A DNA stretch of 64,000 bases from Korobacter sp963703075 (GCA_963703075.1 OY969786.1:3286001-3350000); one strand, 5' to 3'; positions 1 through 8,240 are shown, counted from the first letter of the stretch. Translations and numbers: made by a program. Notes: generated by a model from the letters alone, not told the origin.

Positions 1-240
1 TGTGCTCCCGCGACAGGTAAAACGAAATCCACCGCAGTAGCTATCAGAGGTAGCGGCAATTCACCGGCCGGGGTGCAACGCCTTGAGGTATGGATCGACG
101 GAGCGAAGAAAGGTGAGAGTTGGTCGGATCAACTGGCGCAAACATATACGCTGAAAGCCGGGACTCACAAAGTTACAGTCGTTGCGGTGGACAAGTACGT
201 GGGAACATCGAAGTCGTCGGTCAGCATTACGGTGCCTTGA
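1..240 (+). CDS. C-terminal end of a secreted Ig-like repeat protein (partial)
   Basis: An open frame enters from the left edge and runs 79 codons to a TGA. The visible part resembles a single bacterial Ig-like domain: a strand with VQRLEVWIDG, then YTLKAGTHKVTVVAVD and a final SVSITVP strand. Such modules occur in tandem in large secreted acidobacterial proteins that display or bind carbohydrate. The start, signal peptide and any catalytic part lie outside the window, so function cannot be given. It probably marks host or older sequence at the left edge of the accessory region. Confidence 0.7.
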   Translation, partial: CAPATGKTKSTAVAIRGSGNSPAGVQRLEVWIDGAKKGESWSDQLAQTYTLKAGTHKVTVVAVDKYVGTSKSSVSITVP

Positions 241-292
241 TGACGTTCAGCTTGATACATCCGCGTTCTGAGGGCTCTCCGGACGGCAAACA

Positions 293-697
293 ATGAGCAA
301 ATCTCTGCGGCTATCTACATTTCAAGTCGGTGCTCCACCTAAGAGGGGAGAGGGTCTTCGGATTGGGACGACGCGCAGACCGCCTCGGGGAGTCCCCAAG
401 ACTCGGTGGATGAAGGGTGGTTATTTCGACGTTTGGCTGCCTACCGTTGCCCCAAGCCTCAAATTGCTAGCACGCTACAAACGGAAGGACTGGGACGACC
501 CACGGACAGTGCGTTCATTCTTTGCCGACTATGAGCGAGAGTTGTTGTCCACCACGACCGGACGCCAGAGCGTCGCACTTCTCGCAGCCATAGCTAAGAG
601 AACGCCGATCAGCATCGGCTGCTTCTGCTCCGACGAAAGCCGCTGCCACCGTTCACGGTTGAGAAGGATCATCGCCAAACATGCCTCTGCAAGCTGA
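293..697 (+). CDS. DUF488 family protein
   Basis: A 134-residue protein with the hallmark C-terminal DUF488 segment, CFCSDESRCHRSRL (about residues 110-123), where the two Cys and the His-Arg are the family signature. A basic N-terminal part leads into a domain with a KDWDDPRTVRSFF-type helix. DUF488 proteins are small cytoplasmic proteins of unknown biochemical role, often found next to ASCH-domain or DNA-repair genes. Here an ASCH-like pseudogene begins 17 bp downstream in the same direction, which fits that pairing. I see no strong ribosome site, so the start could be a little downstream. Confidence 0.7.
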   Translation: MSKSLRLSTFQVGAPPKRGEGLRIGTTRRPPRGVPKTRWMKGGYFDVWLPTVAPSLKLLARYKRKDWDDPRTVRSFFADYERELLSTTTGRQSVALLAAIAKRTPISIGCFCSDESRCHRSRLRRIIAKHASAS

Positions 698-713
698 TTC
701 AAACGAGAACTAC

Positions 714-1018
714 ATGTCGAGACCAACCCACGCCCTCAGCGTCCGCCAACCCTATGCAGCACTCTGACCCACTTACGCGGAAGAATCTACGTCTATGCTT
801 CCGTGAAGCCCCATCCAGATGAATCTGGCTGGCGGCTCCTAAAGAACGCGCCGGGAAGCCTTCCGACCGGGGTGATCATAGGTACCGTTGAGATCGCGAA
901 TTGCGAACCGGGTGTGCCTGACGGCTTCCGCTATCGGTTGAAGAACCCGCAGAGAATGCGGACTCCTGTGAAGCCAAAGGGAAAACCGCAGCCGAAGTTC
1001 TTTAAACCCGGAATTTAG
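714..1018 (+). pseudogene. ASCH-domain protein, frameshifted with an internal deletion
   Basis: An ATG at 714 opens a frame reading MSRPTHALSVRQPYAAL and then hits TGA at 765-767. The continuation is in another frame starting at about 767: THLRGRIYVYASVKPHP, a tryptophan segment, then LPTGVIIGTVEIANCE, ending at 1018. ASCH proteins typically begin with an ALSIRQPYA segment, then a stretch around IEYRSRPT, then the LRGRIYVYAS strand. The middle stretch is missing here, so the join looks like a deletion of roughly 50 bp that also shifted frame. ASCH domains have a PUA-like fold and probably bind RNA. The surviving 71-codon frame from a GTG at 803 could still be translated, but would lack the N-terminal half. 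Confidence 0.62.
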
Positions 1019-1063
1019 GGTTTTCAGAGGATGGGGTTTCTTGTCACTTTACGCCCGCTCGGC

Positions 1064-1540
1064 TCACCCAACCGTCTGATCAACCAGCTCTAGGAAATTT
1101 AGGCAAAATGTGCGCAGGTCATTACCTGAGATCGATCCGTGCCAGTACAGAATCGGGTTTTTAGGTCGATTCCACAACTCAACCTGAACATCGGCTAACC
1201 GCCGGCTCTCCGACGAAAATCTCACATTACCGTGGGCGAGCGAGTGTCGGAGTACCTCAATCAAATCCTCAAGCGTCCCGCACGCCTTACCAGACATCGC
1301 CCACGCCGGCCAGCCGTTTGCCACGAGTTCATCGAGGAGTGTGCTTTTCGCACGATGTTGGAACACTCGTTCCCAAGGAAATATCACTATTCCGAGAAGA
1401 GATGTAATGAGCTGCGTCACGAGATGAACGTCAGCCCCGTGATGATAGGCCGCTTCGATGAAGAGGAAATTCTTTTTGGTTCTCTCAGCGAAACCGAGAG
1501 TCTCGTTTCTGGAAGCTAGATGCCTTACTTCCATGATCAC
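1064..1540 (-). CDS. HEPN-domain protein (pEK499_p136-like)
   Basis: A 158-residue protein. The N-terminal part (FAERTKKNFLFIEAA, then VTQLITSLLGIVIFPWE) resembles the HEPN family named after plasmid pEK499 p136. A later segment, LIEVLRHSLAHGN (about residues 93-105), carries an R-x4-H motif, the active-site signature of HEPN ribonucleases. Many HEPN proteins act as toxins or RNA-targeting effectors in defence systems. No obvious partner such as MNT or a Schlafen-type protein is adjacent; the next gene on the same strand is an HhH-like protein starting at 2281. The family call is from recollection of the pattern, and nuclease activity is inferred. Confidence 0.6.
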   Translation of the reverse strand: MIMEVRHLASRNETLGFAERTKKNFLFIEAAYHHGADVHLVTQLITSLLGIVIFPWERVFQHRAKSTLLDELVANGWPAWAMSGKACGTLEDLIEVLRHSLAHGNVRFSSESRRLADVQVELWNRPKNPILYWHGSISGNDLRTFCLNFLELVDQTVG

Positions 1541-1627
1541 ACGTCCTCCATCTTTGCAGGGTGAAAACCGCTATGGCCTTAGCGGCCGTTGACGTTGGCT
1601 GCCACGCGATCGCTGGTCGTCCGTGGA

Positions 1628-2281
1628 TCAGCGTTTCCGGTTCCAGCCGTTGACCTTGAAAGACACAGCATAGATGACCATCTCAACGTCAGCTGTTCTC
1701 GGCAAGCCTGTTGATCGCTTACTTCTATAGATTTGGTTGAACTCAACCGCAAGTGCTGCGTTGATTTCGCTGTAGGTGTCCCACGGCGCTCTGTCGTTCG
1801 GCGGGAGTGTCACAACGTCGTCAATATTCCAGCCCCTCAGAGCAAGCTCTCTCAAGACCCCAGCCGCTCTCCAATCCACGACGCCCCACTCTTCGGGCTT
1901 CAGCATTCGTAAGACGGCACTTGCTCGCTTCGCCATGCCGTTGGTTCTACCAAAGCCTGTCAGAGTCATGATTGAACGAAGGGCTGCAATATCACTTTGC
2001 GCCGTGACTCCACCTTGGAGGGCATTCCAAACATCGGAAGGCGAATTTTGTATGGCAAAATTCCCTTTCACCTCCGCGTCGCAGCCCGCCTTCCAAGTCT
2101 CGATTTCGTCCAGAAGGCGGTGCGCCTCACATTTATTGATATCGTTAGGCATGTATCCGGCGTCGGAAAGAAGCGGGAGCAGATCGGAGCCTTTTCGCTC
2201 TAATTTCCGGGTAAAATCCCAGAACGTCGGATCGAGTTGTTCGTACGCCTCACTAAAGTCTTCGAGTTTCATGCGCGGCAA
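1628..2281 (-). CDS. Hypothetical protein with a helix-hairpin-helix-like segment
   Basis: A 217-residue soluble protein that I do not recognise with certainty. The central part, about residues 100-150, contains LTGFGRTNGMAKRASAVL followed by EEWGVVDWRAAGVLREL. Its glycine turn between helices and the later VDWR resemble HhH DNA-glycosylase folds, but no catalytic Lys/Asp arrangement can be proved by eye. It lies between the HEPN gene and a membrane protein on the same strand, with about 90 and 30 bp gaps, so the three may form one transcript. A DNA-related or defence role is only a guess. Confidence 0.5.
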   Translation of the reverse strand: MPRMKLEDFSEAYEQLDPTFWDFTRKLERKGSDLLPLLSDAGYMPNDINKCEAHRLLDEIETWKAGCDAEVKGNFAIQNSPSDVWNALQGGVTAQSDIAALRSIMTLTGFGRTNGMAKRASAVLRMLKPEEWGVVDWRAAGVLRELALRGWNIDDVVTLPPNDRAPWDTYSEINAALAVEFNQIYRSKRSTGLPRTADVEMVIYAVSFKVNGWNRKR

Positions 2282-2310
2282 CGCCCGTCTGTTCTGATCG
2301 CAATGGCGGG

Positions 2311-3981
2311 TTAATGAGGCAGAACGTCTTCCGAGAGTCCGTTTTTCTGCAAGATTTCGATAATCCGCTTGGTGTAGTCGTTTTGATTATTCTCCATCAC
2401 ATCGATGCCTCCCATCACGCGCACTAGAAAAAATTGGTCAAGCGTGTCGTTTTTCGTTGGTTGTAGCCAACGTTGATGCGCGTAGAACAACAGACGATCA
2501 GCAAAATCTTGACCAAACGTCTGTCTCACTTCCCACAACCCATTGTTCCAGTGTTTGAGCGAAGCCGAACCTTCTCTGTGTTTGCCCAAAAAACTAGAAG
2601 TGTAGTAGGTGCAATAAACCCATCCCGAGCGGGACTGAACGTCGCCCCCCGGCAACTCGAAGTTTCTGTTGGATGGATCGAACATCTCTTGGAAAATGTA
2701 TTGCCCGTAGAGGCTGGCAATCGCATCTCGATTGTCCAAGTCTGCCTCTGGAAGCATGACAGACGCATCGTACAGGGTGCCCGGTGACATCGAGACCATG
2801 TATACCGTTCTTTTGCTAACCCCTATCGGCGGGAAGTCGTCCGGTATGTCAAATCCGATGCCGCGCAGATAGTTGTGGAATTTACTCATTTCGTCCGTGA
2901 TCACTGCCTTTCTCCGCGGAGTGAAAAGCGAAGACTCTTTAAAGATCAATTTCACACTTGGCTGTGTTGTGCGTCGCTCTGTTGTGTCGCCCACCGAAGA
3001 AAGATTCACTTCAGAGGTGCCGGGTGCTCCCCTCAATGCGCAAACATGCTCAACACTTGCGTTCGGGTTTAACGGGCCGGGAGCATTCACCCATCTGCAT
3101 TCGTCAAACTCTTCGACCTGTCCCGAAAATCTTCCGACAGCCATCATGTAAAGACGGTACGTGCCGTGGATGAGTCCCTGCACTTCCTTATGTGTCAGCG
3201 TTCTTGTATTGACCGTTTCCTGAAAGTGATCGCCTGCATTAAGGGTGCGTGTCTGAGAATGTGCGATAAATCCCGCTTCACTATCTCGCTTGAACTGTTC
3301 GTGTACAAGCACGTCGGTGTTATTGCCGTTCCGTATTAAACCCTGAATCTGAACTCCCTCTGACAGCAGCAGAGATCGAATCGGCGTCTGTCCAGAATTC
3401 TCGATGTAGAAGGTCACGGGTAACGGCTTGTTGTCTTGCAAGTGACCGATGCCCACATGGACGAGACGCAAGTAACCCGGCACAAGATTGGGTTGTTGTT
3501 GAACTTGCGGGGGAGTGATGGTGATCGTCTTCTCAGACGAATATTTGTGGCGTTGGATAGCCACGAGAAGAGGAATCTCTATAACGAGGATAAGTGCGGA
3601 TAAGAGCCCCGCCACCACTGATCGAGCGGCCACCTCTCCGCGCACCTCAATAAAGTGTCCAACGACCTTTATCAGTAGCAGCAGACCACCGATACCGAAA
3701 CATATCTGGGCGATCAGTAAGTTATGCGGGAACCAGTCCAGCGACAGATTTGCGTAGCCAACCGCAAGGAAAAAACCGGGAACGATGGCACCGATCACAT
3801 CCCATCGGAACAGTGCTCGCCATCCGAACAGGCTGCGCCAGACTTCGAGCATCGCCTGCATCGGCTGCCGCAGAGCAGCCATCCCACGCCAGAGACGAAT
3901 GGCTGTCCATGCGAATGGGCACCAGACGATGGCCGCCAACATAAGCAGGATTTTGAATAAAAGCCGAAGCAGATCAGCCAT
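2311..3981 (-). CDS. Four-helix membrane protein with a pseudo-metallopeptidase-like C-terminal region
   Basis: A 556-residue protein. Four hydrophobic helices lie at about residues 3-30, 62-82, 89-112 and 124-143. A soluble region follows: a beta-rich segment (VTFYIENSGQTPIRSLLL), a hydrophilic linker, and a last domain with IFQEMFDP, then GLWEVRQTFGQDFADRLLFYAHQRW. That last stretch resembles the C-terminal helix of gluzincin-type peptidase domains, but there is no HExxH, so I infer an inactive fold if the resemblance holds. The product is probably anchored in the inner membrane. It precedes the HhH-like gene by 29 bp on the same strand. No name can be given. Confidence 0.55.
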   Translation of the reverse strand: MADLLRLLFKILLMLAAIVWCPFAWTAIRLWRGMAALRQPMQAMLEVWRSLFGWRALFRWDVIGAIVPGFFLAVGYANLSLDWFPHNLLIAQICFGIGGLLLLIKVVGHFIEVRGEVAARSVVAGLLSALILVIEIPLLVAIQRHKYSSEKTITITPPQVQQQPNLVPGYLRLVHVGIGHLQDNKPLPVTFYIENSGQTPIRSLLLSEGVQIQGLIRNGNNTDVLVHEQFKRDSEAGFIAHSQTRTLNAGDHFQETVNTRTLTHKEVQGLIHGTYRLYMMAVGRFSGQVEEFDECRWVNAPGPLNPNASVEHVCALRGAPGTSEVNLSSVGDTTERRTTQPSVKLIFKESSLFTPRRKAVITDEMSKFHNYLRGIGFDIPDDFPPIGVSKRTVYMVSMSPGTLYDASVMLPEADLDNRDAIASLYGQYIFQEMFDPSNRNFELPGGDVQSRSGWVYCTYYTSSFLGKHREGSASLKHWNNGLWEVRQTFGQDFADRLLFYAHQRWLQPTKNDTLDQFFLVRVMGGIDVMENNQNDYTKRIIEILQKNGLSEDVLPH

Positions 3982-4005
3982 ATCATCCCCAAGAAGCTAA
4001 AGATT

Positions 4006-4272
4006 TCACTTGAGGTAATCTGCGTCAATTTTAGCTGGTAGGGAAAAAGCGCGTCGCCATCTATATAGGGTCGTAAGGAATCGATGCCCCGCCCGCATTT
4101 CTAAAACAGAACGGTACCGGGGTAGGAAATCGTGAGGGATACCGTTCGCTGCCACGTTCCCTCTTTTGGGATGTGGCTCAAGATTCAAAAGCGTCCACCC
4201 CGGCGTCAGCCCCTCTTCCACGCTGAGGATCGTTCGGCCAGCAAGCAAAGTATTCATTTCTTTCGGTTCCAT
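4006..4272 (-). CDS. Small hypothetical protein, doubtful
   Basis: An 88-codon frame starting with ATG directly upstream of the four-helix membrane protein gene and on the same strand, 24 bp away. The product is basic and contains tryptophans but shows no recognisable domain. There is no convincing ribosome-binding site. It is kept because its spacing fits the minus-strand gene set and nothing else covers the interval; it may be non-coding. Confidence 0.3.
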   Translation of the reverse strand: MEPKEMNTLLAGRTILSVEEGLTPGWTLLNLEPHPKRGNVAANGIPHDFLPRYRSVLEMRAGHRFLTTLYRWRRAFSLPAKIDADYLK

Positions 4273-4442
4273 CTGTCACTTACTTCACAAATATGATCGG
4301 CATGGGGCGGCTTGCCTAGCGAAGTGCCTGCGGTGCCCCAGATTGCAGATGATCTGTGTCCTGACCGCCCGATGTTGAGGTCTAATACGGGGATGGGGCA
4401 GGCCCAACACTCGCGCAAAGCTTTAAGGTTGAGGAGGAAGAC

Positions 4443-5162
4443 GTGGCTTTGACCAAAGCAGAAGCCGAACGCCACTATTTCGAGATGTTTTCCCGTGATT
4501 ACGTACTTCCCAGCGGCACCATCGAATTCGGTGATAAACCGGACGTGATACTCCGCGGCGAGGAGAGGACGATCGGGATAGAAATGACAAATCTGTATGT
4601 CACAGACGGGAATATCTCACGTAGCGAACAGGTGCAGGCATCTCTGAGGGAAAGAGTCATCGCTGCCGCACAGAGACAATATGGAGCAAGCGGAAGCTTG
4701 CAAGTTGAGATTTCGCTCGGGTTCAATGCGCAAACTGCGATCACGAGTGTGAATGCGACAGCACGGAAGATTGCATCCCTCGCCGAGGGTATCCAGCCAG
4801 TCACAGGGGTTATAGCAAGAAAGCTTTACTCCATCATTCCGGAACTTTCTTTTGTTTATGCTTACGCTGGCGCCAACGCCAAAAGGGTTTTGCGCCTCGT
4901 GCAAGTTCACTCCCACGGCATGATGTCCATTTCACGACTGCAAGATGAGGTTCTACGGAAAGAGCGGTTGTCGTCTTGCTACCGAAAATGCGACGCATAC
5001 TGGCTTCTCGTTGTAGTCGATTTCTTTAATCCGGCGCAGGAGCAAGAGATTCGGGTACCGGGACAAATATCGTCTCGGGTTTTCGAAAAAGTCATCGTCT
5101 ACAAACCTTATTTTGGACACGTCGTTGAGGTCACCGAGCCTTCCACATCGCTGGACTCCTAA
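4443..5162 (+). CDS. Nuclease-like hypothetical protein (E-x-T variant of a PD-(D/E)xK-type core)
   Basis: A 239-residue protein starting at GTG behind a strong GAGGAGG site at 4432-4438. Near the N-terminus, KPDVIL followed seven residues later by IGIEMTNLY resembles the D...ExK core of restriction-endonuclease-like folds, with Thr in place of Lys. A basic helix with QVQASLRERV follows. Its neighbours are a HEPN protein on one side and an integrated element on the other. Nuclease fold is an inference from the motif spacing; the loss of the catalytic Lys could mean a binding-only protein or a variant active site. Confidence 0.55.
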   Translation: MALTKAEAERHYFEMFSRDYVLPSGTIEFGDKPDVILRGEERTIGIEMTNLYVTDGNISRSEQVQASLRERVIAAAQRQYGASGSLQVEISLGFNAQTAITSVNATARKIASLAEGIQPVTGVIARKLYSIIPELSFVYAYAGANAKRVLRLVQVHSHGMMSISRLQDEVLRKERLSSCYRKCDAYWLLVVVDFFNPAQEQEIRVPGQISSRVFEKVIVYKPYFGHVVEVTEPSTSLDS

Positions 5163-5189
5163 AGCTCGGACTCAAGGGACTCTTTCCAG

Positions 5190-5384
5190 CTACGTATACA
5201 CAGACAGCTCCGTAAACCCGAGCCTCGTCATGATATGAGGGTAACGGGCGCACAATCGCCAGAAGTTCCTCCGGGCAGCGGATGCGGAGCAGCCAGAGTG
5301 ATGCTGGGGATACAGGGCTCGGCTTCGCCAGTGGCGCATCCGAGTCTCGACAATCTTTTCTGCAATTATGGGCCTAGCGTGCAT
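5190..5384 (-). CDS. Possible 64-residue protein
   Basis: The only support is a good ribosome-binding site: GGAGGG six bases before the ATG on the minus strand. The predicted product is short, basic, and rich in Arg, Trp and Tyr, with no recognisable domain. It sits in an otherwise non-coding interval between two opposing genes. Confidence 0.35.
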   Translation of the reverse strand: MHARPIIAEKIVETRMRHWRSRALYPQHHSGCSASAARRNFWRLCARYPHIMTRLGFTELSVYT

Positions 5385-5400
5385 GTTTTTCCCTCCGGCG

Positions 5401-5423
5401 ACGCCGAGTGATGTCGGCGTTTT
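5401..5423 (+). terminator. Hairpin with short T-run
   Basis: Seven-base arms ACGCCGA and TCGGCGT around a six-base loop, followed by TTT. The orientation would end plus-strand transcripts such as the one from the nuclease-like gene, although it lies 240 bp after that stop codon. Confidence 0.45.
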
Positions 5424-5601
5424 GCCAATAATTACGGCTTTTCTGATCGGTGCGCTTGAATGAGGTGCGCCAATCAGGAGCCGCTATTGATGGGCCGGAA
5501 AGTTCGGGAATTGGACTTCATTGTTCCTAGTTTGGAGTTCGGAATTAGGCCCGCCACCACGGATCAGGGGGATGATTCAGACACCACCGAATGCAAAAAG
5601 C

Positions 5602-5811
5602 CGCTCAGTGCAAACCACGCTAGGTGCATAGAACGGGTCTGCACTCTGCACTGAGAGTCGGGTGACCAAGCTGAGTGCAAGCTAGAGCCTCTAAGTTCTT
5701 GATAATAATAATAATGAATAGATAATGATCCCCCCGCGCATACGCGACCCAAGGCTCTGAGTGCACAGTGCAGAGTGAATACCTGCACCTAAAGGGCTCT
5801 GCACTCAGAGC
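5602..5811. repeat. Iteron-like TGCACT(C/G)AG repeats flanking an AT-rich tract; candidate replication origin
   Basis: The nine-base motif TGCACT(C/G)AG, or its complement, occurs at about 5603, 5646, 5671, 5757, 5767 and 5801, in both orientations. The last copy is inside a perfect inverted repeat GCTCTG-CACT-CAGAGC at 5796-5811, which overlaps the end of the primase-helicase gene. Between the two clusters lies an AT-rich tract (5699-5729) with repeated ATA triplets. Repeats beside an AT-rich segment next to the replication gene fit an origin of an integrative element. This is inference; no binding data are available. Confidence 0.45.
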
Positions 5812-8240
5812 ACGGCGTCATCCACGATCCGATCCGGGAATGTAACCTCCGCGCCTGTCAGGTGCTTGGCCCATTGCTCCGGTAGCCACCAGCGACGATC
5901 CTTACCCTTCACCCACTCCCGATGCACACAGAGTTCATCCGCTGCGTTGTAGAGCGTGCGTTTCCCAATCCCCTCATTAGTTGCCTGAGTCATTACCTCA
6001 GCGCCCATTAAAGGCAGCTTGGTCGTCAGGAGTGCCTTGGCAAGACCCATCTTAGTATCCTTACCCTCACGCTCCTGCTGTCTCTGCTCTTCCATCAAAT
6101 CGTCCGCTGTTTGATCCAGTTGCCCATCCCACACGATTCGAGGCTGGGAACTCATCTCGCCCTCGATCATCATGTCCACAGACTCGATGTGGTAAGTCAT
6201 CCCGCTTCGGGATTTGGTGCTGTTACCTTTCACCTTCGCCATGCGGACTTTATTGGGATCATCCTTATCCCGGCTGATCTGCCACGCAGCTCGCCCGGCT
6301 TGAACAATGGCACTGCTGCCCATCACCTTGGCTTGACTATCCCCATCGGTACGCTTGCTGCTGTGCACCAGCCCAATGACCGTCAGCCCCGTCTCCTGAC
6401 ATAGCTTTTGCACGGCATCCAATACCGGACGCACATCTTTGGCTTTGTTATCATCCACGCCCTCCCAGTAGCTGTTGAGCGGGTCTAGGATCAGAAGAGC
6501 AATGCTGGGAGTGTGCTCGATTTGGTAGCGGAGAGAATCCAAATCCTCTTTGAGGTTCATCTTTCGATCTTTCCCGCCTCTATTCGCAGCGATGGGAAAG
6601 ACCACTTTTGATAAGTCTGCACCCGCAGCCATCAGCCGCGGTACCAGAATCTGGCTGGGATCGTCCTCCGTGGCCCCGTACAACACAACCCTAGGGCCAA
6701 GCGGATTCTTTGATCCATCCGGCCAATCCAGTCCCCTTGTAACTCTCGCCGTAATGTCGAGTAAGCTGAGGCTCTTGCCGTTGTCAGGTTTACCCGTCCA
6801 GATGGTCAGCGCACTGGCGGGGATTTTGTCCGTCCACAACCACCGGATGAGCTTGGGTTCAATGTCGCTCGCCCTCACACCGACAATGTAGTCCCCCTCC
6901 GCAGGCCCAATGCGCACCAGTTTCTTTTTTGGCTTGCGTGGCTCTGCTTGTGGTTCTGGCTCACGCGGGGGTGGCTCAGGTTGTGGTTCTGGCTCACGCG
7001 GGGGTGGCTCAGGTTGTGGTTCTACATCGATAGCCTCTGGTTCATCATCGAAGTCGATCCCCAGCGCACCGCTCCAGTTCCAATCCTCCTCGTCATGCGT
7101 AGGAAAGATCAAATGGGGGTAGTTCTCACCCTTTAACTGATTGATCCTTTTCACCAGCATGGGAAACGTAGGCTTCTCTTTGTAGGGGTACTGCTCCCGG
7201 AAATAGTCTTCGGAGCCAAAACACGAAAAACCGATTCCACCATCCTCATGCACGATGATTTCGGTTTTATGAGCCGTTCCACTGTGCTTGTGCAGCCCGT
7301 CTTCATTCTCCCAAACACAGTTGTCCAGCATGTAGTGAATCCCACGGTCGCTGGTATGAGTACCGTTTAGAAGTGCATATTCTCCCGCCCACTCGATCCA
7401 ATGCTCGATACCGTATTCCTCCGCCCACTCGACGTTGACTCGCTCGCGATCCGGGTCGATCTTCTTTTTGGCCGTCGCCTCGGGCCTTTGGTATTCCATT
7501 GCTAGCAGCTGGACGTTGCTCTTGGTTGTCGTTTTTGTAGGAAGCACGAGAATTCTGCTCTGGCGGTGCGGACGATCCGGCAGGTTGTCCGCTTTCCGAT
7601 TCCACGTCCCATACAAGCGCACCAGTTGCTCTGGCTCGCCCACGCTAAGGTCGATCTCCACGTTGCCGCTCTCAAACCGCTGCTTGATGGCACACAGCGA
7701 TTCCCGTATCACATTCATGCTGAAGTCTGTGGGCAGCATGGGCAGCACGGCGGGCTGTTTGGGGAGACTCAGGAACCACACCAAATGGAACCCGTTGCCC
7801 GTGTCGCACCACATGGGCTGGGCACCGAGGATGCCGCCCACCCATTTGGCAATGTGGTTAGCGACGTTTTCCAGTTCTTTGCGCTCTTCCTCACTGGCGT
7901 TCTGGTATTTACCCGCCGCGTTCTTTTTGTGTTTCCTATCTATGTCAACCAAGAACCTGACGTACTCCTGCACATCCCCACGCTTGTCAGACGTTACGCC
8001 CGGCTTTAGCTTCTGCAGGTTGACGTAAGTGCCCTCAACGTCATCCCTGTCTGTGCGCTCTACATAATCAGCAGCTCTTTCGATGCTGTTGAACGCTTGC
8101 TTGGACATCTTTCCTCTCGCGAGCTGGCTGATGATAATCACATCTCCCTCGTGGAACATGAGCTCCAGGGTCTGCCTCGCGAGACTCGTCACTGCTGCTT
8201 CCATGCTCATTCCGACCGCCCTTGGAACGACTTCAGGCAC
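5805..8240 (-). CDS. Primase-polymerase/helicase fusion replication protein
   Basis: An 811-residue protein with two enzymatic parts. The N-terminal part has archaeo-eukaryotic primase (PrimPol) signatures: VDID at residues 98-101, TGNGFHLVW at 147-155, and a third element with D197 followed by VRLYGTWNRK (207-216). A Pro/Glu linker at about 407-433 contains two 11-residue repeats. The C-terminal RepA/AAA_25-type ATPase has a Walker A GKPDNGKS (483-490) and a Walker B ALLILDP (581-587). The C-terminal end is a winged-helix-like region rich in basic residues. The likely role is priming and unwinding at the element's origin, which probably lies at its own 3' end. An alternative start at Met11 has a weak purine-rich site upstream. 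Confidence 0.85.
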   Translation of the reverse strand: MPEVVPRAVGMSMEAAVTSLARQTLELMFHEGDVIIISQLARGKMSKQAFNSIERAADYVERTDRDDVEGTYVNLQKLKPGVTSDKRGDVQEYVRFLVDIDRKHKKNAAGKYQNASEEERKELENVANHIAKWVGGILGAQPMWCDTGNGFHLVWFLSLPKQPAVLPMLPTDFSMNVIRESLCAIKQRFESGNVEIDLSVGEPEQLVRLYGTWNRKADNLPDRPHRQSRILVLPTKTTTKSNVQLLAMEYQRPEATAKKKIDPDRERVNVEWAEEYGIEHWIEWAGEYALLNGTHTSDRGIHYMLDNCVWENEDGLHKHSGTAHKTEIIVHEDGGIGFSCFGSEDYFREQYPYKEKPTFPMLVKRINQLKGENYPHLIFPTHDEEDWNWSGALGIDFDDEPEAIDVEPQPEPPPREPEPQPEPPPREPEPQAEPRKPKKKLVRIGPAEGDYIVGVRASDIEPKLIRWLWTDKIPASALTIWTGKPDNGKSLSLLDITARVTRGLDWPDGSKNPLGPRVVLYGATEDDPSQILVPRLMAAGADLSKVVFPIAANRGGKDRKMNLKEDLDSLRYQIEHTPSIALLILDPLNSYWEGVDDNKAKDVRPVLDAVQKLCQETGLTVIGLVHSSKRTDGDSQAKVMGSSAIVQAGRAAWQISRDKDDPNKVRMAKVKGNSTKSRSGMTYHIESVDMMIEGEMSSQPRIVWDGQLDQTADDLMEEQRQQEREGKDTKMGLAKALLTTKLPLMGAEVMTQATNEGIGKRTLYNAADELCVHREWVKGKDRRWWLPEQWAKHLTGAEVTFPDRIVDDAVL
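6948..7023. repeat. 33-bp tandem repeat coding for a PEP-rich linker
   Basis: Two complete identical 33-bp units (6948-6980 and 6981-7013) plus ten bases of a third. They encode the repeated Pro-Glu-rich segment joining the primase and helicase halves of the replication protein. Identical DNA suggests recent duplication and possible length variation between strains. Confidence 0.9.

Larger units (their letters stand above)
5163..5804. other. Intergenic stretch with one possible small gene, a hairpin and repeat cluster
   Basis: This 640-bp stretch separates the nuclease-like gene from the end of the primase-helicase gene. It contains a possible 64-codon minus-strand gene (5190-5384), a hairpin at 5401-5423 and, in the right half, an AT-rich tract and repeats that may be a replication origin; each is listed separately. 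No other coding frame looks convincing. Confidence 0.5.

Noticed and set aside
346..354. GGAGAGGGT matching part of the tRNA-Ser 3' acceptor region, possible second attachment site
   Set aside because: Only nine bases agree and the following sequence differs; it lies inside the DUF488 gene. Too short to be a duplicated attachment site.
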